Notes: generated from the letters alone by a model not told the origin. Positions 1-9,324 are shown, numbered from the stretch's first letter. The stretch is 57,062 nt of DNA from Stutzerimonas azotifigens DSM 17556 (GCF_000425625.1 NZ_AUDU01000062.1:1-57062), one strand, 5' to 3'. Translations and numbers: made by a program.

Positions 1-322
1 TATCAAAATTCGTTAATGGCCAGGTGCTTCGACAGGCCCATAAGATGAAACCTGCCGATGCACCCCGGTCCGGCAACGCCGGACCACAGAACGACCGACA
101 AGAACAACAACGGTGAACCGCCATGAACATCCGCCCGACCCGTGGGTTCATCCCCCGCCCTGCCATCGCTCCGCCGGTGAAACCACCGCGCCCGCATGCG
201 CCCTGCGCGCCCGTGCGCACCCGCCCAGCCGAACCCACCTGACTGCCGCGCCCTGCACGGTCGCCGTGTAGCGCAGCATTCCCGGCTCCGGCCCCGGTCC
301 TCACCCGATACGGCAGACAATC
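1..322. other. Leader region before the TAXI TRAP operon
   Basis: I see no convincing gene here. The frames that stay open are translations of GC-rich DNA with no family resemblance. The stretch runs into the start of the fused TRAP permease, whose ribosome site is weak. A promoter for that operon probably lies here or further upstream, but no clear -35/-10 pair stands out. Confidence 0.4.
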
Positions 323-2281
323 ATGAAAAAACTCGTCAACCCCGCCTCGTTCGTCGCGCTCTGCTGGGCGGCCTTCCAGATCTACATGGTCTACGGCGCC
401 CCGCTGGACCTGATCGTCGCGGTGCCGATCCACATCATGTTCGGCGTCGTGCTGACCTTCATCACCCACCCGCTGCGCAAGGACGACGTCGGCCGCTTCA
501 CCGTCGCGCGCCTGTCGGACTACCTGCTCGCCGCGGTGGCGGTGGCCATCGCCCTGCACTACCTGCGCAGCGGCGAGATGCTGAGCATGCGCATCGCCAT
601 GGTCGACCCGCTCACCACCCTGGACATGGTGGTGGGCGTGGCCACCGTCGTGCTGGTGATCGAGGCCGTGCGCCGCGCGCTGGGCATGGGCCTGACGGTG
701 GTGATCCTGGTGTTCCTGGTCTACCAGTTCATCGGCCCGCAGCTGCGCGACATCCCGATGCTGGGCATCATCGGCCACGACGGCGAGCCGAGCCGGTTGT
801 TCTTCGAGACCTTCCTCGACATGCAGACGATGCAGAACGAGGGCGTGTTCGGCATCCCCAGCATCGTGTCCTACAACCAGGTCTTCTACTTCCTGCTGTT
901 CGGCGCCTTCCTCCAGCTGTTCGGCGGTGGCCAGCTGTTCATGGACCTCTCGGTGCTGCTGGTGGGCCGTTTCCGCGGCGGCATGGCCAAGGTCTCGATC
1001 GTCTCCTCCACGCTGTTCGGCGCGGTGAGCGGCAGCGCCACGGCCAACGCCGCGGTGATGGGCATGTTCACCATCCCGGCGATGAAGAAGTCCGGCATGA
1101 GCGCCGAGGAAGCCGCGGCGGTGGAGGCGACCTCCTCAACCGGCGGGCAGATCATGCCGCCGGTGATGGGCGCGGCGGCCTTCCTGATCGCGCAATTCAT
1201 GGGCATCCCCTATGCCGAGGTGGCGATCGCCGCGCTGATCCCGGCGCTGCTGTTCTACATCGCGCTGTACTTCGTGGTCGACCTGCTGGCGCGCCGCCGC
1301 GGCCTGGCCGGGCTGACGCGCGCGGAGATCACCACCGGCTGGGCCAGCGTGCTCAAGCGCCTGTACCTGCTGATCCCGGTGTTCGTGCTGGTCTACCAGA
1401 TCATGGCCGGCCGCGCGCTGAGCTCGGCGACCCTCGAGGCGATCTGGATCACCCTGGTGTTCGGCCTCTGTACCCGCGCCTGGGAAGGCTTCCGCGCCGA
1501 AGGCGGCAACGGCGTGCTGAAGGCCGCCGGTTCGGTGGTCAGCGACTCGCTGCAGGCGCTGGATTCCGGCGCCCGCGGCGCCATCGCCGTGGCCATTCCC
1601 TGCGCCGGCGCCGGCATCGTGGTCGGCATCGCCTCGGTCACCAACCTCGGCCTGACCTTCGGCAGCTTCGTCACCGCGCTGTCCGGCGGCATGCTGATCC
1701 CGGCGCTGCTGCTGGTGATGTTCATGGTCATCGTGATGGGCATGGGCATGCCGACCACCGCGGCCTACATCATGGGCGCCATCCTGGCCATCCCGGCGCT
1801 GGACAAGCTGGGCGTGCCGGCCCTCTCGGCGCACTTCTTCGTGCTCTATTTCGCGGCCCTGTCGATGGTCACCCCGCCGGTGGCGCTGGCCGCCTTCGTC
1901 GCCGGCGGCATCGCCAAGGCCAACGTGTGGAAAACCGGCTGGGTGGCGTTCCGCTACAGCCTGGCCGGCTTCCTCGTCGCCTTCGCCTTCGTCTTCAGCC
2001 CCGCGCTGCTGCTGCAGGGCGACTGGCAGGCAATCGTCCCGGCGGTGGTCACCGCGGTGATCGGTTGCTACGCCCTGGCCGGCTGCGTGGTGGGCTACCT
2101 GCGCGCCCGCAACACGCTGCTCGAATCGGCGCTGCTGTTCGTCGCCGCGGCGCTGCTGATCGCGCCGGTGCTCAAGGCCTCGCTGGGCGGCCTGGTGCTG
2201 CTCTGCGCGATCTGGGCCTGGCAGGTTCGCAAGGCCAGGACCACGCAGGCCGACTGCGTGCTGGGGAGGTCGGGCGCCTGA
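323..2281 (+). CDS. TRAP transporter fused permease, TAXI type (DctQ-DctM fusion)
   Basis: This is a 652-residue inner-membrane protein, hydrophobic almost throughout. It is the permease half of a sodium- or proton-driven tripartite uptake system. The N-terminal part (about 1-130) corresponds to the small DctQ-like subunit, and the rest is the large DctM-like subunit with many membrane segments. Family signatures visible are SGSATANAAVMG near residues 236-247 and GMGMPTTAAYIMGA near 472-485. The length fits the fused 4TM/12TM class found with TAXI receptors, and a TAXI receptor starts 40 bases downstream. The two genes are clearly one operon. The substrate is unknown; TAXI systems commonly take up organic acids or amino acids. 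Confidence 0.93.
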   Translation: MKKLVNPASFVALCWAAFQIYMVYGAPLDLIVAVPIHIMFGVVLTFITHPLRKDDVGRFTVARLSDYLLAAVAVAIALHYLRSGEMLSMRIAMVDPLTTLDMVVGVATVVLVIEAVRRALGMGLTVVILVFLVYQFIGPQLRDIPMLGIIGHDGEPSRLFFETFLDMQTMQNEGVFGIPSIVSYNQVFYFLLFGAFLQLFGGGQLFMDLSVLLVGRFRGGMAKVSIVSSTLFGAVSGSATANAAVMGMFTIPAMKKSGMSAEEAAAVEATSSTGGQIMPPVMGAAAFLIAQFMGIPYAEVAIAALIPALLFYIALYFVVDLLARRRGLAGLTRAEITTGWASVLKRLYLLIPVFVLVYQIMAGRALSSATLEAIWITLVFGLCTRAWEGFRAEGGNGVLKAAGSVVSDSLQALDSGARGAIAVAIPCAGAGIVVGIASVTNLGLTFGSFVTALSGGMLIPALLLVMFMVIVMGMGMPTTAAYIMGAILAIPALDKLGVPALSAHFFVLYFAALSMVTPPVALAAFVAGGIAKANVWKTGWVAFRYSLAGFLVAFAFVFSPALLLQGDWQAIVPAVVTAVIGCYALAGCVVGYLRARNTLLESALLFVAAALLIAPVLKASLGGLVLLCAIWAWQVRKARTTQADCVLGRSGA

Positions 2282-2321
2282 CGGCCCTGCCCTTCCAAAC
2301 TCAACCAAGGAGAACAACAAG

Positions 2322-3314
2322 ATGATCAAAGCACTGAAGAAACACGCGGCGGTTGCGCTGCTGGGGGCCATCGGACTGTGCGGCAGCGCGCTCGCCGCCG
2401 AGCCGGTGAATGTCAAGTTCGCCGCCGGGCCGACCGGCACCACCTGGTACGCCTACGCCGGCGCCCTGCGCGGCGAGATGCTCGAGCGCCTGCCGGCCGG
2501 CTCCACGGTGGACATCCAGGGCACGCCCATGGCCATCGCCAACACCCAGCTGCTCGCCGCCCGGCGTGCCGACATCGGCCTGATCTTCCCGCCGGTGGCC
2601 GCCTGGGCGCAGCAGCCGTTCGGCCCGTTCAAGCGCAAGATCGAAAACGTCCGCGGCCTGGTCGGCGGCCTCGACCAGTACTACCAGCGCATCACCGTGC
2701 AGAACGACAGCCCCATCCAGTCGCTCGCCGACATCCGCGAGAAGAAGATGGCGGTGCGCATCGGCACCGGCCCGCAGGGCAGCCTCAACGAATACATCGC
2801 CAAGCTGATCCTCGAGGCCAATGGCCTGAGCTACGAGGCAATCGAATCCTTCGGCGGCAGCATCAGCAAGTCCAGCCTGAGCATCCTGCAGGACCAGTTC
2901 GGCGACCGGCAGATCGACATGATCATCGGCATCACCACCGCCGGCCACCCGAACACCGCGCAGCTGTCGATCACCCCCGGGCAGCGCTTCCTCGACCTCA
3001 GCGACGAGGCCATCGCCTACCTCGAGAAGTTCGGCTTCGTCCGCGCCACCATGCCCGCCGGCATGTTCGAGAAGCAGGCCGAGCCGGTCCAGGGCGTCGG
3101 CTTCGCCACCTCGCTGTACGCCAACGACCAGCTTCCCGAAGAAGAAGCCTACGCCATCACCAAGGCGGTCATGGAAGGCCGCGAGGCGCTGCAGCGCTCG
3201 TTCGGCTCGATGAAGGGCTGGACCGCCGAGGGCTCGGTCGAACCGGCCAATCTCGCCGCTCCGCTGCACCCGGGCGCCGAGAAGTACTACCGTGAAGCAG
3301 GACTGATCAAGTAA
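2322..3314 (+). CDS. TAXI family TRAP transporter solute-binding receptor
   Basis: This is a 330-residue periplasmic receptor that should deliver substrate to the fused permease just upstream. A signal peptide is plain: a lysine-rich start, a hydrophobic core, and cleavage after the SALA motif near residue 25. The mature start (VNVKFAAGPTGTTWYAYAGA) has the glycine- and threonine-rich opening of TAXI receptors. TAXI-like features continue with GTGPQGSLNEYIAKLILEA and with GITTAGHPNTAQL. The start codon follows a strong AAGGAGAA ribosome site. A clear intrinsic terminator lies immediately after the gene, so the two-gene TRAP operon ends here. The ligand cannot be deduced from sequence. Confidence 0.93.
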   Translation: MIKALKKHAAVALLGAIGLCGSALAAEPVNVKFAAGPTGTTWYAYAGALRGEMLERLPAGSTVDIQGTPMAIANTQLLAARRADIGLIFPPVAAWAQQPFGPFKRKIENVRGLVGGLDQYYQRITVQNDSPIQSLADIREKKMAVRIGTGPQGSLNEYIAKLILEANGLSYEAIESFGGSISKSSLSILQDQFGDRQIDMIIGITTAGHPNTAQLSITPGQRFLDLSDEAIAYLEKFGFVRATMPAGMFEKQAEPVQGVGFATSLYANDQLPEEEAYAITKAVMEGREALQRSFGSMKGWTAEGSVEPANLAAPLHPGAEKYYREAGLIK

Positions 3315-3324
3315 TGCCCCCTTG

Positions 3325-3364
3325 CTGCGCGGACCATGCCCAGCCTGGTCCGCGCGGCTTTTTT
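3325..3364 (+). terminator. Intrinsic terminator after the TAXI TRAP operon
   Basis: A perfect 10-bp inverted repeat, GCGCGGACCA / TGGTCCGCGC (3327-3336 and 3346-3355), encloses a 9-base loop. It is followed by GGC and then a run of six T residues. This is a textbook Rho-independent terminator. It also argues against starting the next gene at the ATG at 3336, which lies inside the hairpin. Confidence 0.92.
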
Positions 3365-3383
3365 CCGGATTAGCGAGGAACAG

Positions 3384-5021
3384 ATGACAGCCGACAATCG
3401 ACCCGATGGCGGCCAGGCCATCGTCGAACTGCTCAGGCGCAACGGCGTGGACCGCGTTTTCACGGTGCCCGGCGAAAGCTTCCTGCCGGTGCTCGACGCG
3501 CTGCACGACGCCCCCGACATCGCCCTGGTGGTGTGCCGCCAGGAAGGCGGGGCGTCGATGATGGCCGAGGCCTACGCCAAGACCACCGGGCGCCCCGGCG
3601 TCTGTTTCGTCACCCGCGGCCCCGGCAGCGCCAACGCGCTGGCCGGGCTGCACGTGGCGGCGCAGGATTCCACGCCGCTGCTGGTGTTCGTCGGCCAGGT
3701 GCCTCGCGCCCTGCGCGAGCGCGAGGCCTGGCAGGAAGTCAACGTCGGTGCGCTGTTCGGCTCGGTGGCCAAGTGGGCCAGCGACATCCAGGACGCCTCA
3801 CGCCTGCCCGAATACCTCTCCCGCGCCTTCACCACCGCCCGCTCCGGACGCCAGGGCCCGGTGGTGCTCGGGCTGCCGGAGGACCTGCTGTACGAGCGCG
3901 TCGAGCCGGTGGAACTGGGCCCGGCGGCGATCAACCAGGGCTACCCGGCCCCTGCCGCGCTGGAACGCCTGCAGCAACTGCTGGCCGAAGCCCGGCGGCC
4001 GCTGGCGATCTTCGGCGGCTCCGGCTGGAGCCCTGAGTCCCGGCAGAAGCTGCAGGCCTTCGCCGAAGCCCAGGGGCTGCCGGTGGCTACGTCCTTCCGC
4101 CGACAGGACCGTTTCGACAACGGCCATCCGAACTATGCCGGCGATGCCGGCCTGGGCATGAACCCCGGGCTCGCCGCGATGATCCAGGACGCCGACCTGC
4201 TGATCGCGGTCGGCACCCGCCTGGGCGACATCACCACCCGCCATTACGAACTGGTCGAGGCGCCGCAGCCGCGCCAGCGGCTGGTGCACATCCACCCGGA
4301 CCCGCAGGAGCCCGGCCGCGTGCACCTGCCGGACCTGGCCCTGTGCGCCTCGGTGGCGAACTTCGCGGAGGCCGCCGCCGGGCTGCCGCCGCCATCGAAC
4401 CTCTCCGGAGAGCGCCAGGAATGGCTGGCGCGGGCCCGTGAGACCCGCCAGGCCTGGCAGCAGCCAACCGAACTGCCGGGCCCGCTGCAGCTCGGCGAGA
4501 TCGTCGCCTGGCTCGGCCAGCGCCTGCCGGCCGATGCGGTGATCAGCAACGGCGCCGGCAACTACACGCTCTGGGTCCACCGTTTCTACCCGTACCGCGG
4601 CTGGGGCAGCCAGCTGGCGCCGACCTCCGGCTCGATGGGCTACGGCCTGCCCGCGGCGATCGCCGCCAAGCTCGCCCAGCCCGCGCGGCCGGCGGTGTGC
4701 TTCGCCGGCGACGGCTGCTTCCAGATGACCTGCCAGGAACTGGCCACCGCCGTGCAGTACGGCGCCAACGTCATCGTGGTGGTGGTCAACAACGGCTCCT
4801 ACGGCTCGATCCGCATGCACCAGGACAAGCACTACCCTGGCCGCCGCTACGGCACCGACCTGGTCAACCCGGACATGGTCGCCCTGGCCCGCGCCTACGG
4901 CGCCGGCGCCGCGCGGGTCGAGCGCACCGAGCAGTTCGCCGAAGCCTTCGAGCAGGCCTTGGCGGCCGACCGCCCGTTCCTCATCGAAGTGCTGATCGAC
5001 CCGGCGATCCTGCGGCCTTGA
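3384..5021 (+). CDS. Thiamine-diphosphate-dependent enzyme (acetolactate synthase / 2-oxoacid decarboxylase family)
   Basis: This is a 545-residue cytoplasmic enzyme with the three-domain layout of the acetolactate synthase, benzoylformate decarboxylase and glyoxylate carboligase superfamily. The N-terminal pyrimidine-binding domain has VPGESFLPVLDAL and the cofactor-activating glutamate in RQEGGASMMAEAY (E54). The C-terminal pyrophosphate domain has the metal/ThDP motif from GDG (442-444) to NN (469-470). The start at 3384 follows GAGGAACAG; the longer frame begins inside the upstream terminator. It lies between two TRAP importers in a catabolic block, so decarboxylation or carboligation of an imported 2-oxo acid is a reasonable inference. 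It is not obviously the biosynthetic IlvB, because no small regulatory subunit follows. Confidence 0.88.
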   Translation: MTADNRPDGGQAIVELLRRNGVDRVFTVPGESFLPVLDALHDAPDIALVVCRQEGGASMMAEAYAKTTGRPGVCFVTRGPGSANALAGLHVAAQDSTPLLVFVGQVPRALREREAWQEVNVGALFGSVAKWASDIQDASRLPEYLSRAFTTARSGRQGPVVLGLPEDLLYERVEPVELGPAAINQGYPAPAALERLQQLLAEARRPLAIFGGSGWSPESRQKLQAFAEAQGLPVATSFRRQDRFDNGHPNYAGDAGLGMNPGLAAMIQDADLLIAVGTRLGDITTRHYELVEAPQPRQRLVHIHPDPQEPGRVHLPDLALCASVANFAEAAAGLPPPSNLSGERQEWLARARETRQAWQQPTELPGPLQLGEIVAWLGQRLPADAVISNGAGNYTLWVHRFYPYRGWGSQLAPTSGSMGYGLPAAIAAKLAQPARPAVCFAGDGCFQMTCQELATAVQYGANVIVVVVNNGSYGSIRMHQDKHYPGRRYGTDLVNPDMVALARAYGAGAARVERTEQFAEAFEQALAADRPFLIEVLIDPAILRP

Positions 5022-5125
5022 GCCGTGGCGGTTGGCTGACGAAGCGCCGCCGGCCCACCTACGGCTTGGCTCCACGCTGGGCCAGCCTCCTGGGCCGGGG
5101 GGTGAGGGCTGGCGTGCAGGGCTTT

Positions 5126-5170
5126 CCCTCATCCGGCCCTGCGGGCCACCTTCTCCCGGGGGGAGAAGGG
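5126..5170. repeat. Dispersed 45-bp REP-like repeat, family A, copy 1
   Basis: It begins CCCTCATCCGGCCCTGCGGG and ends GGAGAAGGG. Internally it contains the dyad GGCCCTGCGGGCC and a CTTCTCCC/GGGAGAAG hairpin. Near-identical copies occur at 5304, 24849, 26222, 38139, 38336, 38536, 38739 and 46042 in either orientation. Confidence 0.85.
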
Positions 5171-5303
5171 AAAAGTCCGGCGTCGGCATGATCCTGTGAG
5201 GAGTCTCGACCGCGAACGGTCAGGTGTGGAACCGAGCCCACGCCGGGCCAACCTCCTTCTTGCTCCGGGAGAGGACCGGGGTGAGGGCTTGTGTGCAGGG
5301 CTT

Positions 5304-5348
5304 CCCTCATCCGGCCCTGCGGGCCACCATCTCCCGGAGGGAGAAGGG
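5304..5348. repeat. Dispersed 45-bp REP-like repeat, family A, copy 2
   Basis: This is the same sequence as the copy at 5126, in the same orientation, with a few substitutions (CACCATCTCCCGGAGG in place of CACCTTCTCCCGGGGG). The paired hairpin arms remain complementary. Confidence 0.85.
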
Positions 5349-5615
5349 AAAGTCCGGCGAGCGGCATGATCCTGTGGGGTCTCGACCGCGAACAGCCCCA
5401 CGCCGGTATCAGGTCCGTTCGCGACCAAGGTCGCTCCTACGCGCCAAGCCATGCGGGTACCGCGAGCCGGAGCCCTCACCCATCCGTTGCCGCGGCGCCG
5501 GCCGGGGCCCAAGGGGGCACGTGGGTGGGCGTCATGCATGAGTTGCGGCCACCTCTACCGCAGGTGCACCGTGCGCACCTCCATGCACACGATTCCACCC
5601 TACCACGCTGCCCTC

Positions 5616-6374
5616 TCAATGCATCACCGACCCGCCATCGACCACCACCGTCTCGCCGGTCATGAAGGCGCTGTCGTCGGAGGCGAGGAACAGCAGCGGG
5701 CCGATCAGGTCGTCCGGCATCTGGTCGCGCTTGATCGCCCGGCTGGCGATCACCGGCGCGGTCAGGCGCTCGCGCATCTCGGCATTGGCCACCACCCCTT
5801 CGCTGAGCACCAGCCCCGGCGCCAGGGTGTTCACCGCGATGCCGTGGTCGCCCAGCTCGCGCGCCAGGGCACGGGTCAGCGCCAGCACCGCGCCCTTGGA
5901 GGTGACGTAGTGCAGCAGGCCCGGGGTGCCCTTGAACGGCGTCCCCGAGGAGATGTTGATGATTCGCCCGTAGCCCTGCGCCTTCATGTAGGGCACCACC
6001 GCCCGGGCGCAGACGAAGGGGCCGCGCACGTTGACCGCCATCACCCGGTCCCACTCGCCGAGGTCGATCTCCTCGAACCCCTTCATCTTCAGCGAGGCAT
6101 AGATAGCGGCGTTGTTCACCAGCACGTCGATCCGCCCGAAGCGCTCCATGGTCGCCGCGGCCATGGTCGCCGCCGAGGTTTCGTCGGACACATCGGCCTT
6201 CAGCGCCAGGGCTTCGCTGCCCATGCCGCGCAGCTCGTCGACCAGCGCCGAGCCGTCCAGCACGTCGGCGACCACCACCCGCGCGCCCTCCGCCGCCATC
6301 GCCCGGGCGTAGGTGGCGCCGATCCCCTGGGCCGCGCCGGTGATGATCACCACCTTGTCTTTCATCCGATTCAT
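5616..6374 (-). CDS. Short-chain dehydrogenase/reductase (SDR)
   Basis: This is a 252-residue classical SDR, an NAD(P)-dependent oxidoreductase with a Rossmann fold. The cofactor motif TGAAQGIG is near the N-terminus and NNAAIYA in the middle. The catalytic Ser-Tyr-Lys set appears as NISSG and then YVTSK. The C-terminus has the family ending (GETVVVDGG). The start MNRMKDK at 6374 follows GGAGACCC at good spacing; an open extension upstream lacks a ribosome site. It is the last gene of a minus-strand run after the TRAP genes dctP-dctQ-dctM, 64 bases beyond dctM. It probably oxidises or reduces the imported compound or a product of it; the substrate is unknown. Confidence 0.9.
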   Translation of the reverse strand: MNRMKDKVVIITGAAQGIGATYARAMAAEGARVVVADVLDGSALVDELRGMGSEALALKADVSDETSAATMAAATMERFGRIDVLVNNAAIYASLKMKGFEEIDLGEWDRVMAVNVRGPFVCARAVVPYMKAQGYGRIINISSGTPFKGTPGLLHYVTSKGAVLALTRALARELGDHGIAVNTLAPGLVLSEGVVANAEMRERLTAPVIASRAIKRDQMPDDLIGPLLFLASDDSAFMTGETVVVDGGSVMH

Positions 6375-6438
6375 AGAGGGTCTCCATTTCGAACCCGGCC
6401 GCAAACGGCCGGGAGTAGGCGTTGCGACCTTGCGCAGG

Positions 6439-7701
6439 TCAGGAAATGAACGCGATCACCAGCCATGGCTGCCAGGCGATCAGCACCATCACCAGCAGGG
6501 TGATGAACAGGAACGGCAGCAGCGGCCGCATGATGTCGCCCGGCCGGCAGCCGGTGACGCGGGAGGCGACGTAGAGCGCCGCGCCCACCGGCGGGGTGAG
6601 CAGGCCGAGCGTGAGGTTGATGCACATGATCACGCCCAGGTGGTAGGGGTTGATGCCGTAGACCGTCTGCGCCACCGGCAGCACGATGGGCACCAGCAGG
6701 ATCAGCGCGGCGATGCCGTCGAGAACCATGCCGACCACCAGCAGCAGTGCGATCAGCAGCAACAGGTAGACGAAGGGGTCGGCGGTCATGCCCTGCATCA
6801 GCGCGCCGAGCTGCTGCGGAATCTGCTCGTAGACGATCACCCAGCCGAACACCGCGGCCGCGGCCACCAGCGCCAGCACCACGCCGCTGTTGATGCCCAC
6901 CCGCAGCAGCATGTCGCCCATCCGCTCGAACTTCATCTCGCCGTGGGCGAAGCGCCCCACCAGCACCGCCATGGCCGCGCCCACCGCGGCGGCCTCGGTC
7001 GGGGTGGCGATGCCGCCGACGATGCTGCCGATCATCACCGCCGGCACGCTCAGCGACGGCAGGCTGCCGACCACATTGCGCAGCATCTGCGCGCGACTCA
7101 GGCGCTCGTTCGGCGGGTACTGGTAGAAGAACCCGAGCAGCGCGATGACCAGGATGAAGCCGCCGGTCATCAGCAGCCCTGGGACGATCCCGGCGATGAA
7201 CAGGTCGCCGATGGAGATCTGCGCCAGCACGCCGAAGATCACGAACAGCATCGACGGCGGGATCACCGGCGCCAACAGCGCGCCGGCCGCGGTGGTGGCG
7301 GTGGCGAAGTTGCGGTCGTAGCCCTTCTGCTGCATCTCCGGGACCATCACCTGCGCCATCACCGCCACCTGGGCGTTGGCCGAGCCGACGATCGAGGCCA
7401 GCATCATGTTGGCGAGGATGTTGATGTAGGCCAGCCCGCCGCGGACCGAGCCGAGGAACACCGAGGCGAAGGCCACCAGGCGGCGGGTGATGCCGCCCTC
7501 GTTCATCAGCTCGCCGACCAGCATGAACAGCGGGATGGCCAGCAGCCCGTAGTTGTCCAGGCCGCCGAAGAACTGCTGCGGATAGGAGAGGAACAGCACG
7601 CCGTTGCCGCTGGCCTGGATGTAGACCATGGCGCTGACCGCCAGCACCAGCGCGATCGGCACGCCGATGAACAGCATGACCGCGAAGAGTCCGATGACCA
7701 T
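6439..7701 (-). CDS. TRAP transporter large permease subunit (DctM family)
   Basis: This is a 420-residue inner-membrane protein with about twelve hydrophobic segments, the usual size for a stand-alone DctM subunit. Typical features are the N-terminal GVPIALVLAVSAMVYI, the SVRGGLAYINILANMMLAS stretch with the following GSANAQVAVMAQVM, and GMVLDGIAALILLVPIVLP. The C-terminal part has NLTLGLLTPPVGAALYVAS. It starts 3 bases after the small-subunit gene and is translationally linked to it. With DctQ and DctP it forms a secondary transporter powered by an ion gradient. Confidence 0.95.
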   Translation of the reverse strand: MVIGLFAVMLFIGVPIALVLAVSAMVYIQASGNGVLFLSYPQQFFGGLDNYGLLAIPLFMLVGELMNEGGITRRLVAFASVFLGSVRGGLAYINILANMMLASIVGSANAQVAVMAQVMVPEMQQKGYDRNFATATTAAGALLAPVIPPSMLFVIFGVLAQISIGDLFIAGIVPGLLMTGGFILVIALLGFFYQYPPNERLSRAQMLRNVVGSLPSLSVPAVMIGSIVGGIATPTEAAAVGAAMAVLVGRFAHGEMKFERMGDMLLRVGINSGVVLALVAAAAVFGWVIVYEQIPQQLGALMQGMTADPFVYLLLLIALLLVVGMVLDGIAALILLVPIVLPVAQTVYGINPYHLGVIMCINLTLGLLTPPVGAALYVASRVTGCRPGDIMRPLLPFLFITLLVMVLIAWQPWLVIAFIS

Positions 7702-7704
7702 GGG

Positions 7705-8280
7705 TTACTCCCCCGAACCGGCGGTGGCCTGCGCCGCATCGGCGGACAGCGTGCGCGGCGGCGCCCGCAGGCTGTCCAGCAGATTGGCCAGGGCGTGGAT
7801 GCTGCTGGTCAGCGCCACCAGCGGCAGGATCAGCCAGAACCAGAACTTGGCGACGCCGAGCGTCGCGGTCGGCTCCTGGTAGACGTAGTTGAACGACCCG
7901 GCGGCGAAGGCCTCGACGTCGAAGCCGCTGCGCCACAGCGCCAGCGGGTCGAACCAAAGCCAGCAGAGCACCAACAGCGCCACGGCAAAGCCGAGCACCA
8001 CCAGGTCGGCGGCGCACCTGAGCGCCTTGCGCGCGCCCTCCGGCACCAGGTCGGTGAGCAGGGTCACGGCCACCGCCTCGCGGGTCTGCAGGGTCACCGA
8101 CAGGCCCAGCATCGCCAGCCAGACCATGGTCAGCACCGCCAGCTCGTCGAGCCAGAAGATCGGCATCTTCAGCGCCCGGCCGGCGACGTTGACCAGGATC
8201 ATCAGCGGCAGGACCACCACCAGCGCGCGCAGGACGGCCCGTTCGCCGCGGCCGATGGCATCACTCAACGCCCGAATCAT
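7705..8280 (-). CDS. TRAP transporter small permease subunit (DctQ family)
   Basis: This 191-residue membrane protein with four hydrophobic helices is the usual partner of DctM. The family pattern FWLDELAVLTMVWLAMLGLS is visible near residues 41-60. It lies between the dctP-like receptor gene (60 bases upstream) and the dctM-like gene (3 bases downstream). The C-terminal tail of about 25 residues is polar and cytoplasmic. It has no transport-specific motif that would give the substrate. Confidence 0.92.
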   Translation of the reverse strand: MIRALSDAIGRGERAVLRALVVVLPLMILVNVAGRALKMPIFWLDELAVLTMVWLAMLGLSVTLQTREAVAVTLLTDLVPEGARKALRCAADLVVLGFAVALLVLCWLWFDPLALWRSGFDVEAFAAGSFNYVYQEPTATLGVAKFWFWLILPLVALTSSIHALANLLDSLRAPPRTLSADAAQATAGSGE

Positions 8281-8340
8281 ATGCAGGTCCCCGAAGTGAA
8301 CGGATCTGGGCCCCGCCGGCCTGGCGCCGGCGGGCGCACC

Positions 8341-9324
8341 TCACGGCTGCAGCGCCGCCGCTTCGCGGCGCAGCTCGGCGAGCACCGGGGCCTTCTTCAG
8401 CCAGGCGTCCTCCCACTGCTGCAGCTTGTCGCCGAAGAACTCGGGGCCCACCGGCGTCACCTTGACCCCGGCCTGCTCAATGCTCGCCTGGGTCTCGGCC
8501 TCGGCCTTCTCGTAGTGGGCGGTGAGGCTGTCGAGGTGCTTGCGGCTCAGCTCGCGAATCAGCGCGCGGTCCTCCTCGCCCAGCTGGGCCCAGACCCGCC
8601 CGGACATCAGGCCGATCACCGGGAACATCATGTGGTTGCTCTGCAGCACGGTCTTGGCGCGCTCGTACAGGCGCAACTTCCAGATCAGCTCAAGATCGGC
8701 GTCGACGCCGTCGACCTGGCCGTTGGCCAGCGCGTCGTACACGTCGGTGACCGGCATCGGCGTGGAGGCGGCGCCGAGCAGGCGGTAGAAGTCCTGCACC
8801 GGCGGGAAGGGGGTAATGCGGATCTTGCGGCCGTTGATGGCCTCCACCGAGTCGGTGGGAAAGGCATTGAGCATCAGGCGCATGCCGGCCACGCCGTAGC
8901 CGAGCCCGACCACCCCGGCCTTGGCCGGCAGCTGTTCGAGCAGCCCCTGGGCCGCCGGGCCGTTGAGCAGCTGGCCGGCCTGCACCACATCACGCACCAG
9001 GTAGGGGGCGAACAGCGCGCCGAAATCCGGCACCCGGTTGGCCACCTCGGCGGTGGTCATGAAGGCCATGTCCAGCGCGCCGGTCTGCAGCTGCTGCAGC
9101 ATGCGCGCCTCGCTGCCGAGCTGGCCGGCGGGGAAGACCACGACGCCATACTTGCCGCCGGAGCGCTCCTTCAGCTCCTCGCCCATGGCCTGCGCCGCCT
9201 GCGACCAGGCGTGCGTGCCGGGGACGATCAGCCCCAGCCGCAGGTCCTTAGCCGAGGCCGCGGCGCCGAACAGCAGGGCGGCGGCGGAGGCCAGCGTGCA
9301 CAGCAGTCTTGTGGTTTTCTTCAT
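8341..9324 (-). CDS. TRAP transporter substrate-binding protein (DctP family)
   Basis: This is a 327-residue periplasmic receptor. The signal peptide is clear: KK near the start, a long Leu/Ala core, and cleavage after GAAASA near residue 25. The body shows the DctP-family fold pattern: GGKYGVVVFPAGQLGSEARM, then the MAFMTTAEVANRVPDFGALF region. The substrate-carboxylate-binding segment follows, with GRKIRITPFPPVQDFYRLLG and TPMPVTDVYDALANGQVDGV. It is the first gene of the minus-strand dctP-dctQ-dctM-SDR operon, with ribosome site AAGGTGAGCC. It differs in family from the TAXI receptor at 2322, so the block has two unrelated TRAP receptor classes. Confidence 0.94.
   Translation of the reverse strand: MKKTTRLLCTLASAAALLFGAAASAKDLRLGLIVPGTHAWSQAAQAMGEELKERSGGKYGVVVFPAGQLGSEARMLQQLQTGALDMAFMTTAEVANRVPDFGALFAPYLVRDVVQAGQLLNGPAAQGLLEQLPAKAGVVGLGYGVAGMRLMLNAFPTDSVEAINGRKIRITPFPPVQDFYRLLGAASTPMPVTDVYDALANGQVDGVDADLELIWKLRLYERAKTVLQSNHMMFPVIGLMSGRVWAQLGEEDRALIRELSRKHLDSLTAHYEKAEAETQASIEQAGVKVTPVGPEFFGDKLQQWEDAWLKKAPVLAELRREAAALQP

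Larger units (their letters stand above)
5022..5615. other. Intergenic region with REP-type repeats
   Basis: These 594 bases lie between the converging ThDP enzyme and SDR genes and hold no credible gene. Two copies of a 45-base repeat (5126-5170 and 5304-5348) sit about 178 bases apart. Around and after them are related pieces such as TCGACCGCGAAC, and near 5409-5440 a dyad built on GTTCGCGACCAAGGTCGCTCC. Open frames in this stretch are translations of the repeats. Confidence 0.75.

Noticed and set aside
196..2325. 709-codon frame overlapping the fused TRAP permease in another frame
   Set aside because: It is an Arg/Pro/His-rich shadow of the real permease, with no ribosome site or domain.
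3336..3383. Upstream start for the ThDP enzyme
   Set aside because: The ATG lies inside the terminator hairpin of the previous operon, while the ATG at 3384 has a ribosome site.
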